Shown here piece after piece: positions 14,314-22,737 of a stretch of DNA of 25,042 nt. Source of the DNA: Myxococcota bacterium (GTDB lineage: Bacteria; Myxococcota_C; UBA6777). How positions within the stretch are numbered: the stretch's first letter is position 1; the number at the start of each line of letters is the position of its first letter. The notes under the pieces were generated by a model. It did not search any database, was not told where the DNA came from, and was given only the letters and a program-made list of their open reading frames with translations. The translations under genes were made by a program, and so were the position numbers. The stretch covers positions 1-25,042 of the forward strand of contig CAUJFU010000256.1 in NCBI GenBank assembly GCA_963169055.1, read 5' to 3'.

Positions 14314-16890
14314 ATGGCCTTGCCAACCCTCGATCAATACATGACCCACGAAGTAGTCGCCAAACTTCGGGCTGCCTTGCGAAAGAACGAAGGGGGGGCG
14401 TATTTCGTCGGTCAGCTCGACCAAAACGGCAAGATCGCTCGCGTCAAAGCTGTATGCAAGGAAGGCCCACGCGCACCGATGCTGCTGTTTTCCACGCCCA
14501 AAACAGGCGAAGTGGTACTCCACAACCACGCGGATGCTCAACTGCTTCCCACCCAACAAGACGAAGAATATGCCCGTCGCTTCGACGAAAAGGGCATCGG
14601 CTATCTGCTGATCGATAACCAAGTGGAACACGCCCATCAAATTGTTGAAGGCGTGCAAGAAGCGGAAAGCCTCGTTCCACTCGACGAAAAAGAGATCACC
14701 GCGCTACTTGGTCCGAGAGGGCCGATGGCCCGAAAACTTCCGCGCTACGAGCAACGTGACGAACAGATCGCCATGTTGCGCGGGATGGTGCGAGCCTTTA
14801 ACCACGATCACATCTACATGGTCGAAGCAGGGACAGGCACAGGAAAGTCTCTCGCGTATCTGATCCCCTCCGTCTATTGGGCGCATCGCAACCGTGAGCG
14901 CGTCGTGGTCTCCACCAAAACCATCAACCTTCAAGAACAGATCTTCTACAAAGACATCCCCTTTCTCCAAGAAGTCCTCGATATCCCCTTCACAGCCTCG
15001 CTCGTCAAAGGCCGAAACAACTACCTTTGCATCCGTCGCGTCCACCAAGTCGGCGCAGAACTCCAGATCGAGCAAGACGAAGAACAACGCAAACAACTCC
15101 ATCGCCTCCATGAATGGGCGCAAAACACCACCACAGGCGACAAGTCCTCGCTGTCCTTTTTGCCCGATGATGCGCTGTGGTCGCGCCTTCAAGCCGACGG
15201 TGACGCTTGCCAACGCACGCGCTGCGAACATTACAAAAGCTGCTTTTACTACATCGCTCGCCGCCAACAAGCCGATGCCGATATCCTCGTGACCAACCAT
15301 CACGTCCTGTTTGCGGATCTGGCTTTGCGCGAAAGCAGCGGAAACTTCCATACACCCGCCCTGTTGCCCCCTTACCACCGCATCGTACTGGACGAAGCAC
15401 ACAACATCGAAGACGCAGCAAGCGCCTTTTTGGGCTTTCAGATCACCCCCTTTGGTGTGCTTCAAAGTCTCGGAAAACTTCTTCGCACCAAAAAACAAGA
15501 AGAGACCGGCCTGTTGCGACAGATCGGTGGCCTCCTTCAAGAACATCACCACAAGATCAAAGGCGTCGGCCCCCTCCAACAGACGCTGTTTGAAAAGCTG
15601 ATCCCCGAAGTTCGTCGCCTGCGCGAAAACACCCTTCGCATCGAGCAACGCATCCGCAGCCTGTTGGTGGATGCAGACAACAATACGCCGCAATTGATCA
15701 AAGTCCGCGTCACCCCGTCATTTCGCAAACAAGGCCCGTGGCAAGACATCTGCGAGATGGGGCTTGGTTGGAGCCAACAGATCCGCGATCTGTTGCAGGA
15801 GCTGATGAAGTTTGCCGCTGACATCGAAGACCAAGCCAAGGTCATCGAAAAAGACCTGAGCAGCCCCTTGATGGAGATCGGTGCTGCCGTCAATCGCCTC
15901 GGTAGCGCAAGCGCCTCGCTCGATCTGTTTTTTTCGGAAGACGAGGCCGACGAAGGCAGCGCAAACGCCGAAGACGAGGCCGTCTTGGTACGATGGTTTG
16001 AAGCCCAAACCCAAGCCGATGGGCGCTTGCGCCTCCAAGCAGCCCCCCTCGAAGTCGCTACCCCCCTCAGCAAGATGCTTTACGATCACTTTGGAACGAT
16101 CGCCCTCACTTCGGCCACGCTCACCACGGGACAAAAAGACTTTTCCTTCCTCCAACAACGCCTCGGTATGCAAGATCTCCCCGATAGTCGGGTGTATAGC
16201 GATATGTTTCCGTCTCCGTTTGACTACGCGACACAAAGCCTAATCGGGATCCCAACCGATCTACCCGGCCCCAACGCACCACAATTTCGAGACGCGATCT
16301 GCGAGATCATCTTTCAATCACTTGAGATCTCGGATGGCCGGGCATTTGTGCTTTGTACCTCTTTCGGACTCTTGCGCTTTCTCTACGAACGCCTTGCTCC
16401 CCGCCTCGAACGCCTCCATATCCGCTCTCTGTGTCAAGGCCAAATGCCCCGTCACATCTTGCTCCAACGCAAGATCGAAGAAGAACGCAGCGTGTTGTTC
16501 GGCACTGACTCTTTTTGGGAAGGCGTCGACGTCCAAGGCCGCGCCCTGTGCAATGTGATCCTCACGCGCCTGCCCTTTCGCGTCCCCTCCGATCCCCTGA
16601 TCGAAGCGCGTGTCGAAGCCCTCGAAAGTCGTGGCGAAAACTCTTTCTTGCGCTACACCGTCCCCTCCGCCACCATCAAATTCAAACAAGGTTTTGGCCG
16701 ATTGATCCGAGGAAAACAAGACCGAGGAACCGTCTTGATCCTCGACAATCGCGTCGTCGAAAAAAGTTATGGCAGTGTCTTTCTTGACGCTCTCCCCCCC
16801 GAAAGCCCCCGTCTGATCGCCCCTTCAAACGAAGTCATGCGCGCACTCCGACACTTTCATCAAACACCACCTGCTGTCTCGCCTTCTTGA
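14314..16890 (+). CDS. dinG: DinG/XPD-like iron-sulfur helicase with N-terminal JAMM/JAB-like domain
   Basis: The 858-residue protein is an SF2 helicase of the DinG branch, which unwinds DNA 5' to 3' and acts on R-loops and repair intermediates. Helicase signatures: Walker A EAGTGTGKS (171-179), iron-sulfur cysteines 239, 299, 304 and 310, DEAH box 360-363, then ALTSATLT, FWEGVDVQG and QGFGRLIRG near the C-terminus. The first 120 residues are not part of DinG: EGGAYFVGQLDQNGKIARV, then HNH at 70-72 and PTQQD at 79-83 fit the JAMM metalloprotease pattern (E26, H70, H72, T80, D83), also seen in RadC-like proteins. The start is uncertain: AAGGAG (14308-14313) directly abuts ATG 14314 but is ideally spaced for TTG 14320, giving two residues fewer. 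No terminator is obvious after the gene. Confidence 0.9.
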   Translation: MALPTLDQYMTHEVVAKLRAALRKNEGGAYFVGQLDQNGKIARVKAVCKEGPRAPMLLFSTPKTGEVVLHNHADAQLLPTQQDEEYARRFDEKGIGYLLIDNQVEHAHQIVEGVQEAESLVPLDEKEITALLGPRGPMARKLPRYEQRDEQIAMLRGMVRAFNHDHIYMVEAGTGTGKSLAYLIPSVYWAHRNRERVVVSTKTINLQEQIFYKDIPFLQEVLDIPFTASLVKGRNNYLCIRRVHQVGAELQIEQDEEQRKQLHRLHEWAQNTTTGDKSSLSFLPDDALWSRLQADGDACQRTRCEHYKSCFYYIARRQQADADILVTNHHVLFADLALRESSGNFHTPALLPPYHRIVLDEAHNIEDAASAFLGFQITPFGVLQSLGKLLRTKKQEETGLLRQIGGLLQEHHHKIKGVGPLQQTLFEKLIPEVRRLRENTLRIEQRIRSLLVDADNNTPQLIKVRVTPSFRKQGPWQDICEMGLGWSQQIRDLLQELMKFAADIEDQAKVIEKDLSSPLMEIGAAVNRLGSASASLDLFFSEDEADEGSANAEDEAVLVRWFEAQTQADGRLRLQAAPLEVATPLSKMLYDHFGTIALTSATLTTGQKDFSFLQQRLGMQDLPDSRVYSDMFPSPFDYATQSLIGIPTDLPGPNAPQFRDAICEIIFQSLEISDGRAFVLCTSFGLLRFLYERLAPRLERLHIRSLCQGQMPRHILLQRKIEEERSVLFGTDSFWEGVDVQGRALCNVILTRLPFRVPSDPLIEARVEALESRGENSFLRYTVPSATIKFKQGFGRLIRGKQDRGTVLILDNRVVEKSYGSVFLDALPPESPRLIAPSNEVMRALRHFHQTPPAVSPS

Positions 16891-17055
16891 TCTCGTCGAC
16901 TGCGCCAACCCTGATCCGAGAGCGCGGATGACACTTCACCCAAAAACGCAACCAAAAACTCTCCACCGGCATCCTAGGCAAGCGCAGAGACAACCTGCCA
17001 AAAAAAAGGCTTGCAGTGCATCGCGAAGCCTTCTATGATGGTCGGAATGCTTTTC

Positions 17056-17084
17056 TTGACACCCCCCTCCCTCGGTACTATGCT
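17056..17084 (+). promoter_or_regulatory. Candidate sigma-70 promoter of lon
   Basis: A perfect TTGACA (17056-17061) is followed after 17 bases by TATGCT (17079-17084). Transcription would begin near 17091, leaving a leader of about 235 bases before the lon ATG. Confidence 0.5.
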
Positions 17085-17139
17085 TCTAGCCGATACAAGG
17101 GCTGTTTTTTTGGTGATGTTGTGTTTGCGCCCGATCTTA

Positions 17140-17186
17140 GGCTCCCCACGGAGCCACACAACCCAACGAAGCGCCACCCCGCTTCG
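17140..17186 (+). promoter_or_regulatory. Two hairpins in the lon leader
   Basis: GGCTCC/GGAGCC (17140-17145 and 17150-17155) form a 6-bp stem with a 4-base loop, and CGAAGCG/CGCTTCG (17167-17173 and 17180-17186) a 7-bp stem with a 6-base loop. Neither is followed by a U-tract, so they look like leader structure, not a terminator. Confidence 0.4.
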
Positions 17187-17326
17187 GAGACCAACACCGA
17201 AAGAACGAACCACCACCCAACCACCACCCAAGATCAAAGCCTCTCATTTGGCCCGTACAGCCATGATTATGGAAACATACGGTATCTGAGCTGCGATACA
17301 CCATCGTCCAATAAGGAGTCCATCGC

Positions 17327-19708
17327 ATGTCCATAGAAAGCCAGCAATCACTACCGCTGCTCCCCTTACGCAACGGAGTCTTTTTCCCCGGCGGTGTGAT
17401 TACCCTGAATGTCGGGCGTCCCAAGTCGATCGCCTTGATTAAAGCAGCCGATCCAACCGAGACGCTGCTTGCGATCGTCACCCAAAAAGACCCAGAGATC
17501 GAAGACCCCAGCGAAGAAGATCTCTACCGAATTGGAACGCTTGCCCGCATCCTTAAAATCCAAAAAACTGGCCGCAACACCTACAGCCTGATGGTCCAAG
17601 GTATCCAGCGCATCGTATTGGAACGCATCCTCACGGATGACCCCTACTGGATCTCCGAAGTCACCACCATCAACGATCAAAGCGACAAGGAAGATCTCCA
17701 ACTCAGCGCCCTCGATCAAACGCTGCGCAAAGTCGCCCGCGAAGTGATCAAACTGACGCCCGAACTACCACGCGGCGCAGAAAAAATGCTCTCCGAGATC
17801 AAAGAACCCGGCCAACTCGCCGATATGATCGCTTCGACGCTCGATATCTCTCTCGATGACAAGATGAAGATCCTCAGCACCTTCGATCTCAAAGAGCGCC
17901 TCGATACCACGCTCGAGATGCTTAGCCGCATCAAAGAAGTCCTCTCTGTGCGCAAAGAGATCGAAAACCATCTGCGCGATGATGTCGCCAAAAGCCAGCG
18001 CGAAACGATCCTTCGCCAGCAACTCAAAGCCATCCAAAAAGAACTCGGCGAAGACGACTACAAAACCGCTGATATCGAAACCCTTGAGAAAAAACTCAAA
18101 GATGCCGAACTCCCCGAAGAAGCCCGTGAGATGGCCGATCGTGAACTCAATCGCTTGCGCGCAATGAACCCCGCACAAGCCGAATACATGGTCGCCAAGA
18201 CCTACCTCGAATGGCTGTCCAACCTCCCTTGGACCAAAGCCACCGAAGACAACCTCAACCTCGATCGCGTCAACGAGATCCTCAACGAAGATCACTACGG
18301 ACTCGACAAGATCAAACAACGCATCATCGAACACCTCGCCGTTCGCAAACTCAATCCAGAGAAAAAAGGCCCCATCCTTTGCTTCTCAGGCCCCCCCGGC
18401 GTCGGAAAAACCTCCCTTGGTCGCTCGATCGCTCGCGCCCTCGGACGCGAATTCATCCGCATCTCCCTCGGAGGTGTGCGCGATGAAGCCGAGATCCGAG
18501 GACACCGCCGCACCTATGTTGGCGCTCTGCCCGGGCGTATCGTCCAAGGTATGCGCAAGGCCGGAACCATCAACCCCGTCTTTATCCTCGATGAGATCGA
18601 TAAACTCGGCACCAGCTACCGCGGCGACCCATCCTCCGCCCTGCTCGAAGTCCTTGACCCCGAGCAAAACAACGCTTTCTCCGATCACTACCTTGAGGTC
18701 TCCTACGATCTCTCGAACGTGTTCTTTATCTGTACCGCCAACCAGCTCGACCCCATCCAGCCCGCTTTGCGCGACCGCATGGAGATCATCGAACTCTCTG
18801 GCTACACTTGGCAAGAAAAACTCCATATCGCAACCGATCACCTTGTCCCCAAACAAGTCAAAGATCACGGACTCAAAGAAAAACACGCCGAGATCACCGA
18901 CGAAGCCATCAAGCACATCGTCGAAAGCTACACCCGCGAAGCAGGCGTCCGTCAACTCGAACGAGAGATCCGATCCGTTTGCCGCAAGATCGCTGTCGAA
19001 GTCGCAAAAGGCGATGATTCCGGCCATCAGATCGATACCGAACAAGTCGGCGATTACCTCGGCCAAGTCAAGTTCTTCCCCGAAGCCGCCGAACTCACCC
19101 GTATGCCCGGCGTCGCCACCGGCCTCGCATGGACCCCGACAGGTGGCGATCTCCTCTTCATCGAAGCCACCCGCATGCCCGGCAACGGCAAACTCACCCT
19201 CACAGGCAAACTCGGCGAAGTCATGAAAGAATCTGCGGAAGCCGCACTTGCCTACATCCGCTCCAACACCAAAGATCTCGGTGTCCCCGCCGACTTCCAC
19301 AAAACATGGGATATCCATATCCACGTCCCTGCGGGTGCCATCCCCAAAGAAGGCCCTAGCGCCGGTGTTGCAATGCTTTCCGCGATCATCTCTCTGATCA
19401 CAGGCCGCCGTGTGCGCGGAGATGTCGCCATGACGGGCGAGATCACTTTGCGCGGTCGCGTCCTTCCTGTCGGTGGGATCAAAGAAAAAGTCCTCGCGGC
19501 CCATCGCGCCGGCATCCGTAAAGTCGTCCTCCCCAAAAAGAACCAAAAAGATCTCGAAGAAGTCCCCGCCGAAGCCCGCGATGAAATGGAGTTCAGCTTC
19601 GTCGACGATATGCAGCTCGCCCTCGAAGAAGTCCTTGAACGCGAGATCTCTTCGGAATCCACCACCAACAACAACGACGAAATCAACGCTTCCTCCGCAG
19701 AAGCCTAA
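17327..19708 (+). CDS. lon: ATP-dependent protease Lon
   Basis: Lon is a cytoplasmic ring-shaped AAA+ serine protease that degrades misfolded and regulatory proteins. The 793-residue length is typical. The N-terminal substrate-binding LON domain begins LPLLPLRNGVFFPGG; Walker A is GPPGVGKT (about 354-361); Walker B is FILDEIDKLG (about 418); the protease domain has the catalytic serine S678 in GPSAGVAM and lysine K721 in GGIKEKV, 43 residues apart as in E. coli Lon. The ATG at 17327 has AAGGAG nine bases upstream. The last residues (SESTTNNNDEINASSAEA) are a low-complexity tail. The final 40 bases, including the stop codon, are repeated immediately after the gene. Confidence 0.98.
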   Translation: MSIESQQSLPLLPLRNGVFFPGGVITLNVGRPKSIALIKAADPTETLLAIVTQKDPEIEDPSEEDLYRIGTLARILKIQKTGRNTYSLMVQGIQRIVLERILTDDPYWISEVTTINDQSDKEDLQLSALDQTLRKVAREVIKLTPELPRGAEKMLSEIKEPGQLADMIASTLDISLDDKMKILSTFDLKERLDTTLEMLSRIKEVLSVRKEIENHLRDDVAKSQRETILRQQLKAIQKELGEDDYKTADIETLEKKLKDAELPEEAREMADRELNRLRAMNPAQAEYMVAKTYLEWLSNLPWTKATEDNLNLDRVNEILNEDHYGLDKIKQRIIEHLAVRKLNPEKKGPILCFSGPPGVGKTSLGRSIARALGREFIRISLGGVRDEAEIRGHRRTYVGALPGRIVQGMRKAGTINPVFILDEIDKLGTSYRGDPSSALLEVLDPEQNNAFSDHYLEVSYDLSNVFFICTANQLDPIQPALRDRMEIIELSGYTWQEKLHIATDHLVPKQVKDHGLKEKHAEITDEAIKHIVESYTREAGVRQLEREIRSVCRKIAVEVAKGDDSGHQIDTEQVGDYLGQVKFFPEAAELTRMPGVATGLAWTPTGGDLLFIEATRMPGNGKLTLTGKLGEVMKESAEAALAYIRSNTKDLGVPADFHKTWDIHIHVPAGAIPKEGPSAGVAMLSAIISLITGRRVRGDVAMTGEITLRGRVLPVGGIKEKVLAAHRAGIRKVVLPKKNQKDLEEVPAEARDEMEFSFVDDMQLALEEVLEREISSESTTNNNDEINASSAEA

Positions 19709-19749
19709 TAACAACGACGAAATCAACGCTTCCTCCGCAGAAGCCTAAT
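19670..19749 (+). repeat. Perfect 40-bp tandem duplication at the lon 3' end
   Basis: Bases 19670-19709 and 19710-19749 are identical. The first copy holds the last lon codons and its TAA stop; the second copy is therefore outside the gene. Because 40 is not a multiple of three, loss of the first stop would shift frame. Confidence 0.95.
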
Positions 19750-19822
19750 CCGCCCCGAAGATCTCCCCCCAATCCTCCGCACCCTCGGCATTTTCCCTCC
19801 CCCGCCTCCAACGTTTTCCACT

Positions 19823-20590
19823 TCACCAGCGTTCTTCGTCCCGCATCACCCGCTCTTTTTCTTTCACAGCCTCTTTGGCGGTTTCTCGGGCGGGTTCTTT
19901 TGTCGCTTCTTTGGAGCCTGTGGCCATCTTGGCTTTCAAAGCAGCCAAAGCATCGTCGACATCGGGATGTTGGTTTTCCAACTTGCGAAAGCGTGCATCG
20001 AGATCTTGCGATTGGATCTCCATGCTCAATTCGTGGTTGGCTTCGACTTGCGCCTCCAACACATCGATCTTTTCGGCCATTCGATCAAAGGTCTCAAACG
20101 CCGATTGATCGCTCAGACCCGTCACCGTCTGTTGAACGGTTTGTTGCGCTTCTGCCCGCTGTTTGCGCGCAAGCAACAGCGTTTTCTTGCGCGCAGCTTC
20201 TTCGATCTTCTGATTGAGCGCATGCAGCGCGGTCTTGAGCTTTTCGACCGCCTCTTTTTGGATCTCCCACTGCTTTTGGTACTCACGCGCCAACTCTTCA
20301 TGCTGTTTTTTCCGCAACAACGCCGCTTTTGCCAACTCTTCGTCGCCCACTTGCAAAGCACGCATCGCTTGACTTTCCCTTGTTTCGGCTTGCTTGTCTT
20401 CTTCCATCCATTGCTTGTGCAAGCGTTTTTCGTCCCCGATCGCCAACGCAACTTGGCGCTTGGCTTCTTGGAGCTGTTCGCGCATCTCCTCCACCAACTG
20501 CTCCAACATCTTTTCTGGCTCTTCTGCCTTGGACAAGAGACTACCGAGATTCGCCTTCACCACCCGAACCAATCGCTTCCAAAAACCCAT
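19823..20590 (-). CDS. pspA: PspA/IM30 family membrane-stress protein
   Basis: PspA/IM30 proteins are ESCRT-III-like coiled coils that coat and stabilise the inner membrane under stress. The 255-residue product begins with the family's amphipathic helix (MGFWKRLVRVVKANLGSLL), then has long heptad-rich helices through about residue 220 (for example EKMLEQLVEEMREQLQEAKRQVA and KYQKQ-like repeats), ending in a charged tail rich in K, E and A. The last 35 residues are lower in complexity than typical PspA. ATG 20590 has GGGAG seven bases upstream; a longer frame to 20641 is not similar to the family. It converges on lon across about 110 bases. No pspF or pspBC partner is seen. Confidence 0.88.
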   Translation of the reverse strand: MGFWKRLVRVVKANLGSLLSKAEEPEKMLEQLVEEMREQLQEAKRQVALAIGDEKRLHKQWMEEDKQAETRESQAMRALQVGDEELAKAALLRKKQHEELAREYQKQWEIQKEAVEKLKTALHALNQKIEEAARKKTLLLARKQRAEAQQTVQQTVTGLSDQSAFETFDRMAEKIDVLEAQVEANHELSMEIQSQDLDARFRKLENQHPDVDDALAALKAKMATGSKEATKEPARETAKEAVKEKERVMRDEERW

Positions 20591-20773
20591 CGCTGTCTCC
20601 CTCGGTTTGCGCGATGCCGTTTCGACTCGAACCCACGGCACAAATCGCTGTTCTTGTTCTTTGACCTGTTCGTCTTCTTCGTTCGCTACGGGTTACACGG
20701 TTGGGTTTTGTGGGGATCACCCTTCCGCCTCGTATGCGCGGTCGCGCATGGACTGTTTCGTGGCTGGGTTTGA

Positions 20774-20890
20774 TGGGGTTTCACCCCACACCCCACAAGG
20801 GAGCTTTGCCCCCTTGACCCCGTATCGGCGGAACGAACAGCCGTTTTTCAAACGAACAACTCTGCCGCTTGGAATGGCTCGAACACGGGG
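20774..20890 (+). repeat. 117-bp dispersed repeat, copy A
   Basis: The first 52 bases (20774-20825) match the reverse complement of 22607-22658 with one mismatch; similarity at a lower level continues to 20890. The core contains two internal hairpins (GGGGT/ACCCC and CAAGGG/CCCTTG), a feature of REP-like elements. Confidence 0.85.
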
Positions 20891-21036
20891 TTTGGGCCCA
20901 CTGCGAAACTCACATCACTATAGAAACGACGCGCCATCATTCCAAGACCTTCGCACAAGCCACCACCCCAAATCACCCCTCCCACCGCACGAAATCGATC
21001 AGCAGCTCTCTCGATGTTCGTGTGTGGACGAACACA

Positions 21037-21150
21037 CCCACCCCACCACCCACAACACCGCAACAATGCACTCGACGCTTTCGCAACACACACCCGCGCC
21101 CACTGCCCCACCCCAGCACTCACAACACCGCAACAACGCACTCGACGCTT
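21037..21150. repeat. Direct repeat with 70-base period
   Basis: The 30 bases at 21051-21080 recur at 21121-21150 with one mismatch. Weaker similarity extends about 14 bases leftwards. The second copy ends six bases before the sigma factor stop codon on the minus strand. Confidence 0.7.
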
Positions 21151-21155
21151 GTTGC

Positions 21156-21944
21156 TCAGTCCAGATCCATCTCAAACTCTTCGCTATCGTCTTCGTCGTT
21201 GTGCGCGATACCAAACTGCGCCACTTCCGGCCAATACTGCACCAATCGCTTGCGCAACGCGATCCGCGCACGATGCAAGCGGCTCTTTACCGCTGCCACC
21301 GAGATCCCCAAAACATCCGATATCTCGCGATTCGATAGGCCGTCCAACTCGCGCAAGATCAAGATGGTTCGATAACGCTCCGGGATCTGCTCGAACTCAT
21401 CGCCCAACACACGGATGATCTCTTTGCGCTCACAAACGCGATCGGCCTGTGTGGCCCAATCTGCCGACGTCGACAACGCTACCTGTGGAGCCGCTTCGTA
21501 TCGCGGTTGCAGCTCATCCCACGATTCATGGTTTTCTCGGCGACGTGATCGCAACAACATCAACGCACCGTTCGCTGCCACGCGATACAGCCAACTCGAA
21601 AAGGCTGCCGTCCCCTTGAACGAATCTAGCTTTGAAAAAGCGCTCAAAAACACTTCTTGCACAACTTCTTGTGCGTCGATCTCGTTTTTGGTGATCTTGA
21701 GTGCCAAACGATTGACTTTGCTGCGATAACGCGACACCAACTCGCCAAATGCCTCGCGCTGACCGCCCGTCACCAACGAAACCAACTCTGTATCTGTTAG
21801 CGTTTCATACACGTCATGTCGGCGCATCCGATCCAATTCGCGACCGACCGCACCCCGGCCACTCATGTGAGGGCGCAACAACGCTTTCAAGTCTGTGATC
21901 CCGACCGTTTGTGCCTCATTGTATGCCAAAAGTGCTGTATTCAT
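21156..21944 (-). CDS. ECF (extracytoplasmic function) RNA polymerase sigma factor
   Basis: This group IV sigma factor should direct RNA polymerase to stress or envelope promoters. From ATG 21944 it is 262 residues. Region 2 spans about residues 60-140 (AFGELVSRYRSKVNRLALKI, then AQEVVQEVFLSAF and FSSWLYRVAANGAL) and region 4 about 180-240 (IPERYRTILILRELDGLSNREISDVLGISVAAVKSRLHRARIAL). An N-terminal extension of about 50 residues precedes region 2, and an acidic tail ends the protein. ATG 21944 is chosen for its GGGGAG site eight bases upstream (complement of 21953-21958); ATG 22004 would add 20 residues without a good site. No anti-sigma factor gene is adjacent, which is uncommon for this class. 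The gene lies inside a pair of inverted repeats. Confidence 0.93.
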   Translation of the reverse strand: MNTALLAYNEAQTVGITDLKALLRPHMSGRGAVGRELDRMRRHDVYETLTDTELVSLVTGGQREAFGELVSRYRSKVNRLALKITKNEIDAQEVVQEVFLSAFSKLDSFKGTAAFSSWLYRVAANGALMLLRSRRRENHESWDELQPRYEAAPQVALSTSADWATQADRVCERKEIIRVLGDEFEQIPERYRTILILRELDGLSNREISDVLGISVAAVKSRLHRARIALRKRLVQYWPEVAQFGIAHNDEDDSEEFEMDLD

Positions 21945-22029
21945 CGCTTGCTCTCCCCGCTTGCTTGGTTCGACATTTTCAAAATCGTTCATTCGTTCAA
22001 ACATGAACCAATTTCTTTCTTCGTTTACG

Positions 22030-22058
22030 TATATACTCTACGCTCTCAAAAAGTTCAA
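22030..22058 (-). promoter_or_regulatory. Candidate sigma-70 promoter of the ECF sigma gene
   Basis: On the minus strand TTGAAC (complement of 22053-22058) is followed after exactly 17 bases by TATATA (22030-22035). Transcription would start near 22023, about 80 bases before the chosen start codon. Confidence 0.5.
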
Positions 22059-22075
22059 GACCTTTTGAACTTTTT
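22048..22075. promoter_or_regulatory. Operator-like palindrome overlapping the sigma gene -35
   Basis: AAAAAGTTCAA (22048-22058) and TTGAACTTTTT (22065-22075) are perfect 11-bp arms with a 6-base centre. The left arm contains the proposed -35. It could be a repressor site, or less likely an intrinsic terminator. Confidence 0.45.
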
Positions 22076-22541
22076 ATTTTGGTTCACCTTGTTCCATTTT
22101 TCAAAACAATCCACAAACACTACAAAAAAACTAGACTTAGCAAGACCCAAACGAATAGCAAGGGGATCACCGACAACAATCATATTGCCTAGTTTTTTTC
22201 TAAAGAACTGATCTTTGTGCCAAAATGTTCCCCGCGCCATGAGCGTTTTTTTGCGTGATGGGCGAACAAGGATCAAAACATCGGAGTATGGGGGAAAGAT
22301 TGCAATCAAGGGTTAATCCTTCAACATGAATCGACCAAATAACAAAAAAAGAACGTTTTTCTTGAAATCAATTCACGATCAAAGCAGGGGGAGGAGTGGG
22401 TTTGCGATGAGTGTGGCGGAAGAAAAACAGGTGGAGAGGAGACGAAGAACAGGGTAGATTGGGGGAAGGCAAGAAAAGCAGCGCGTTTCCAACGTGAAGG
22501 ATGCGCTCCCATCAAATGAGTCGTGAATTGTTGCCAAAACC

Positions 22542-22658
22542 CCCCGTGTTCGTGCCGTTTCAAGCGACAGAGCCGTGGGTTTGAAAGACCTGCGATCTCT
22601 TCGCCCATACGGGGTCAAGGGGGCAAAGCTCCCTTGTGGGGCGTGGGGTGAAACCCCA
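22542..22658 (-). repeat. 117-bp dispersed repeat, copy B (inverted)
   Basis: This is the reverse-oriented partner of 20774-20890. Its 52-base core (22607-22658) differs from copy A at one position; the remaining part is similar but diverged. The two copies bracket the sigma factor gene and its promoter. Confidence 0.85.
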
Positions 22659-22671
22659 CAAAAACCATCCA

Positions 22672-22706
22672 ACTGCGTGAGTCCTATCAAATAGGACTCA
22701 CGCAGT
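22672..22706. repeat. Perfect 16-bp inverted repeat with 3-base loop
   Basis: ACTGCGTGAGTCCTAT (22672-22687) and its reverse complement (22691-22706) flank CAA. A half-unit with two changes recurs at 22792-22808 (ACTGCGTAAGTCCTACG). As RNA it would be a very stable hairpin; there is no U-tract. Confidence 0.75.
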
Positions 22707-22737
22707 CGAAGAGGGAAACCGTGAAGAATCAACCCGT

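Larger units (their letters stand above)
16891..17326 (+). other. Spacer and long leader region upstream of lon
   Basis: This 436-base stretch holds the candidate lon promoter (17056-17084), two short hairpins (17140-17186) and short tandem CCACCACCCAA-like runs near 17211-17230. AAGGAG at 17312-17317 is the lon ribosome site. The open frames here look accidental. Confidence 0.55.
20591..21155. other. Repeat-bearing spacer between pspA and the sigma factor gene
   Basis: This 565-base stretch contains copy A of the 117-bp inverted repeat (20774-20890) and a 70-base-period direct repeat near the sigma factor stop codon. The open frames that cross it are not supported by motifs. The pspA promoter should lie in its left part. 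Confidence 0.5.

Noticed and set aside
18386-19726. 446-codon minus-strand frame opposite lon
   Set aside because: It is an antisense shadow of the highly conserved lon gene.
21051-21150. CRISPR-like repeat pair
   Set aside because: Only two copies of a non-palindromic repeat, no cas genes, and similarity spreads into the intervening sequence as in a simple duplication.
22048-22075. Palindrome as an intrinsic terminator
   Set aside because: The stem is AT-rich with few GC pairs and lies on a well-spaced promoter, so an operator role is more likely, though not excluded.
22055-22309. 84-codon minus-strand frame in the AT-rich spacer
   Set aside because: It begins with a TTG, has no ribosome site or motif, and covers part of the sigma promoter palindrome.
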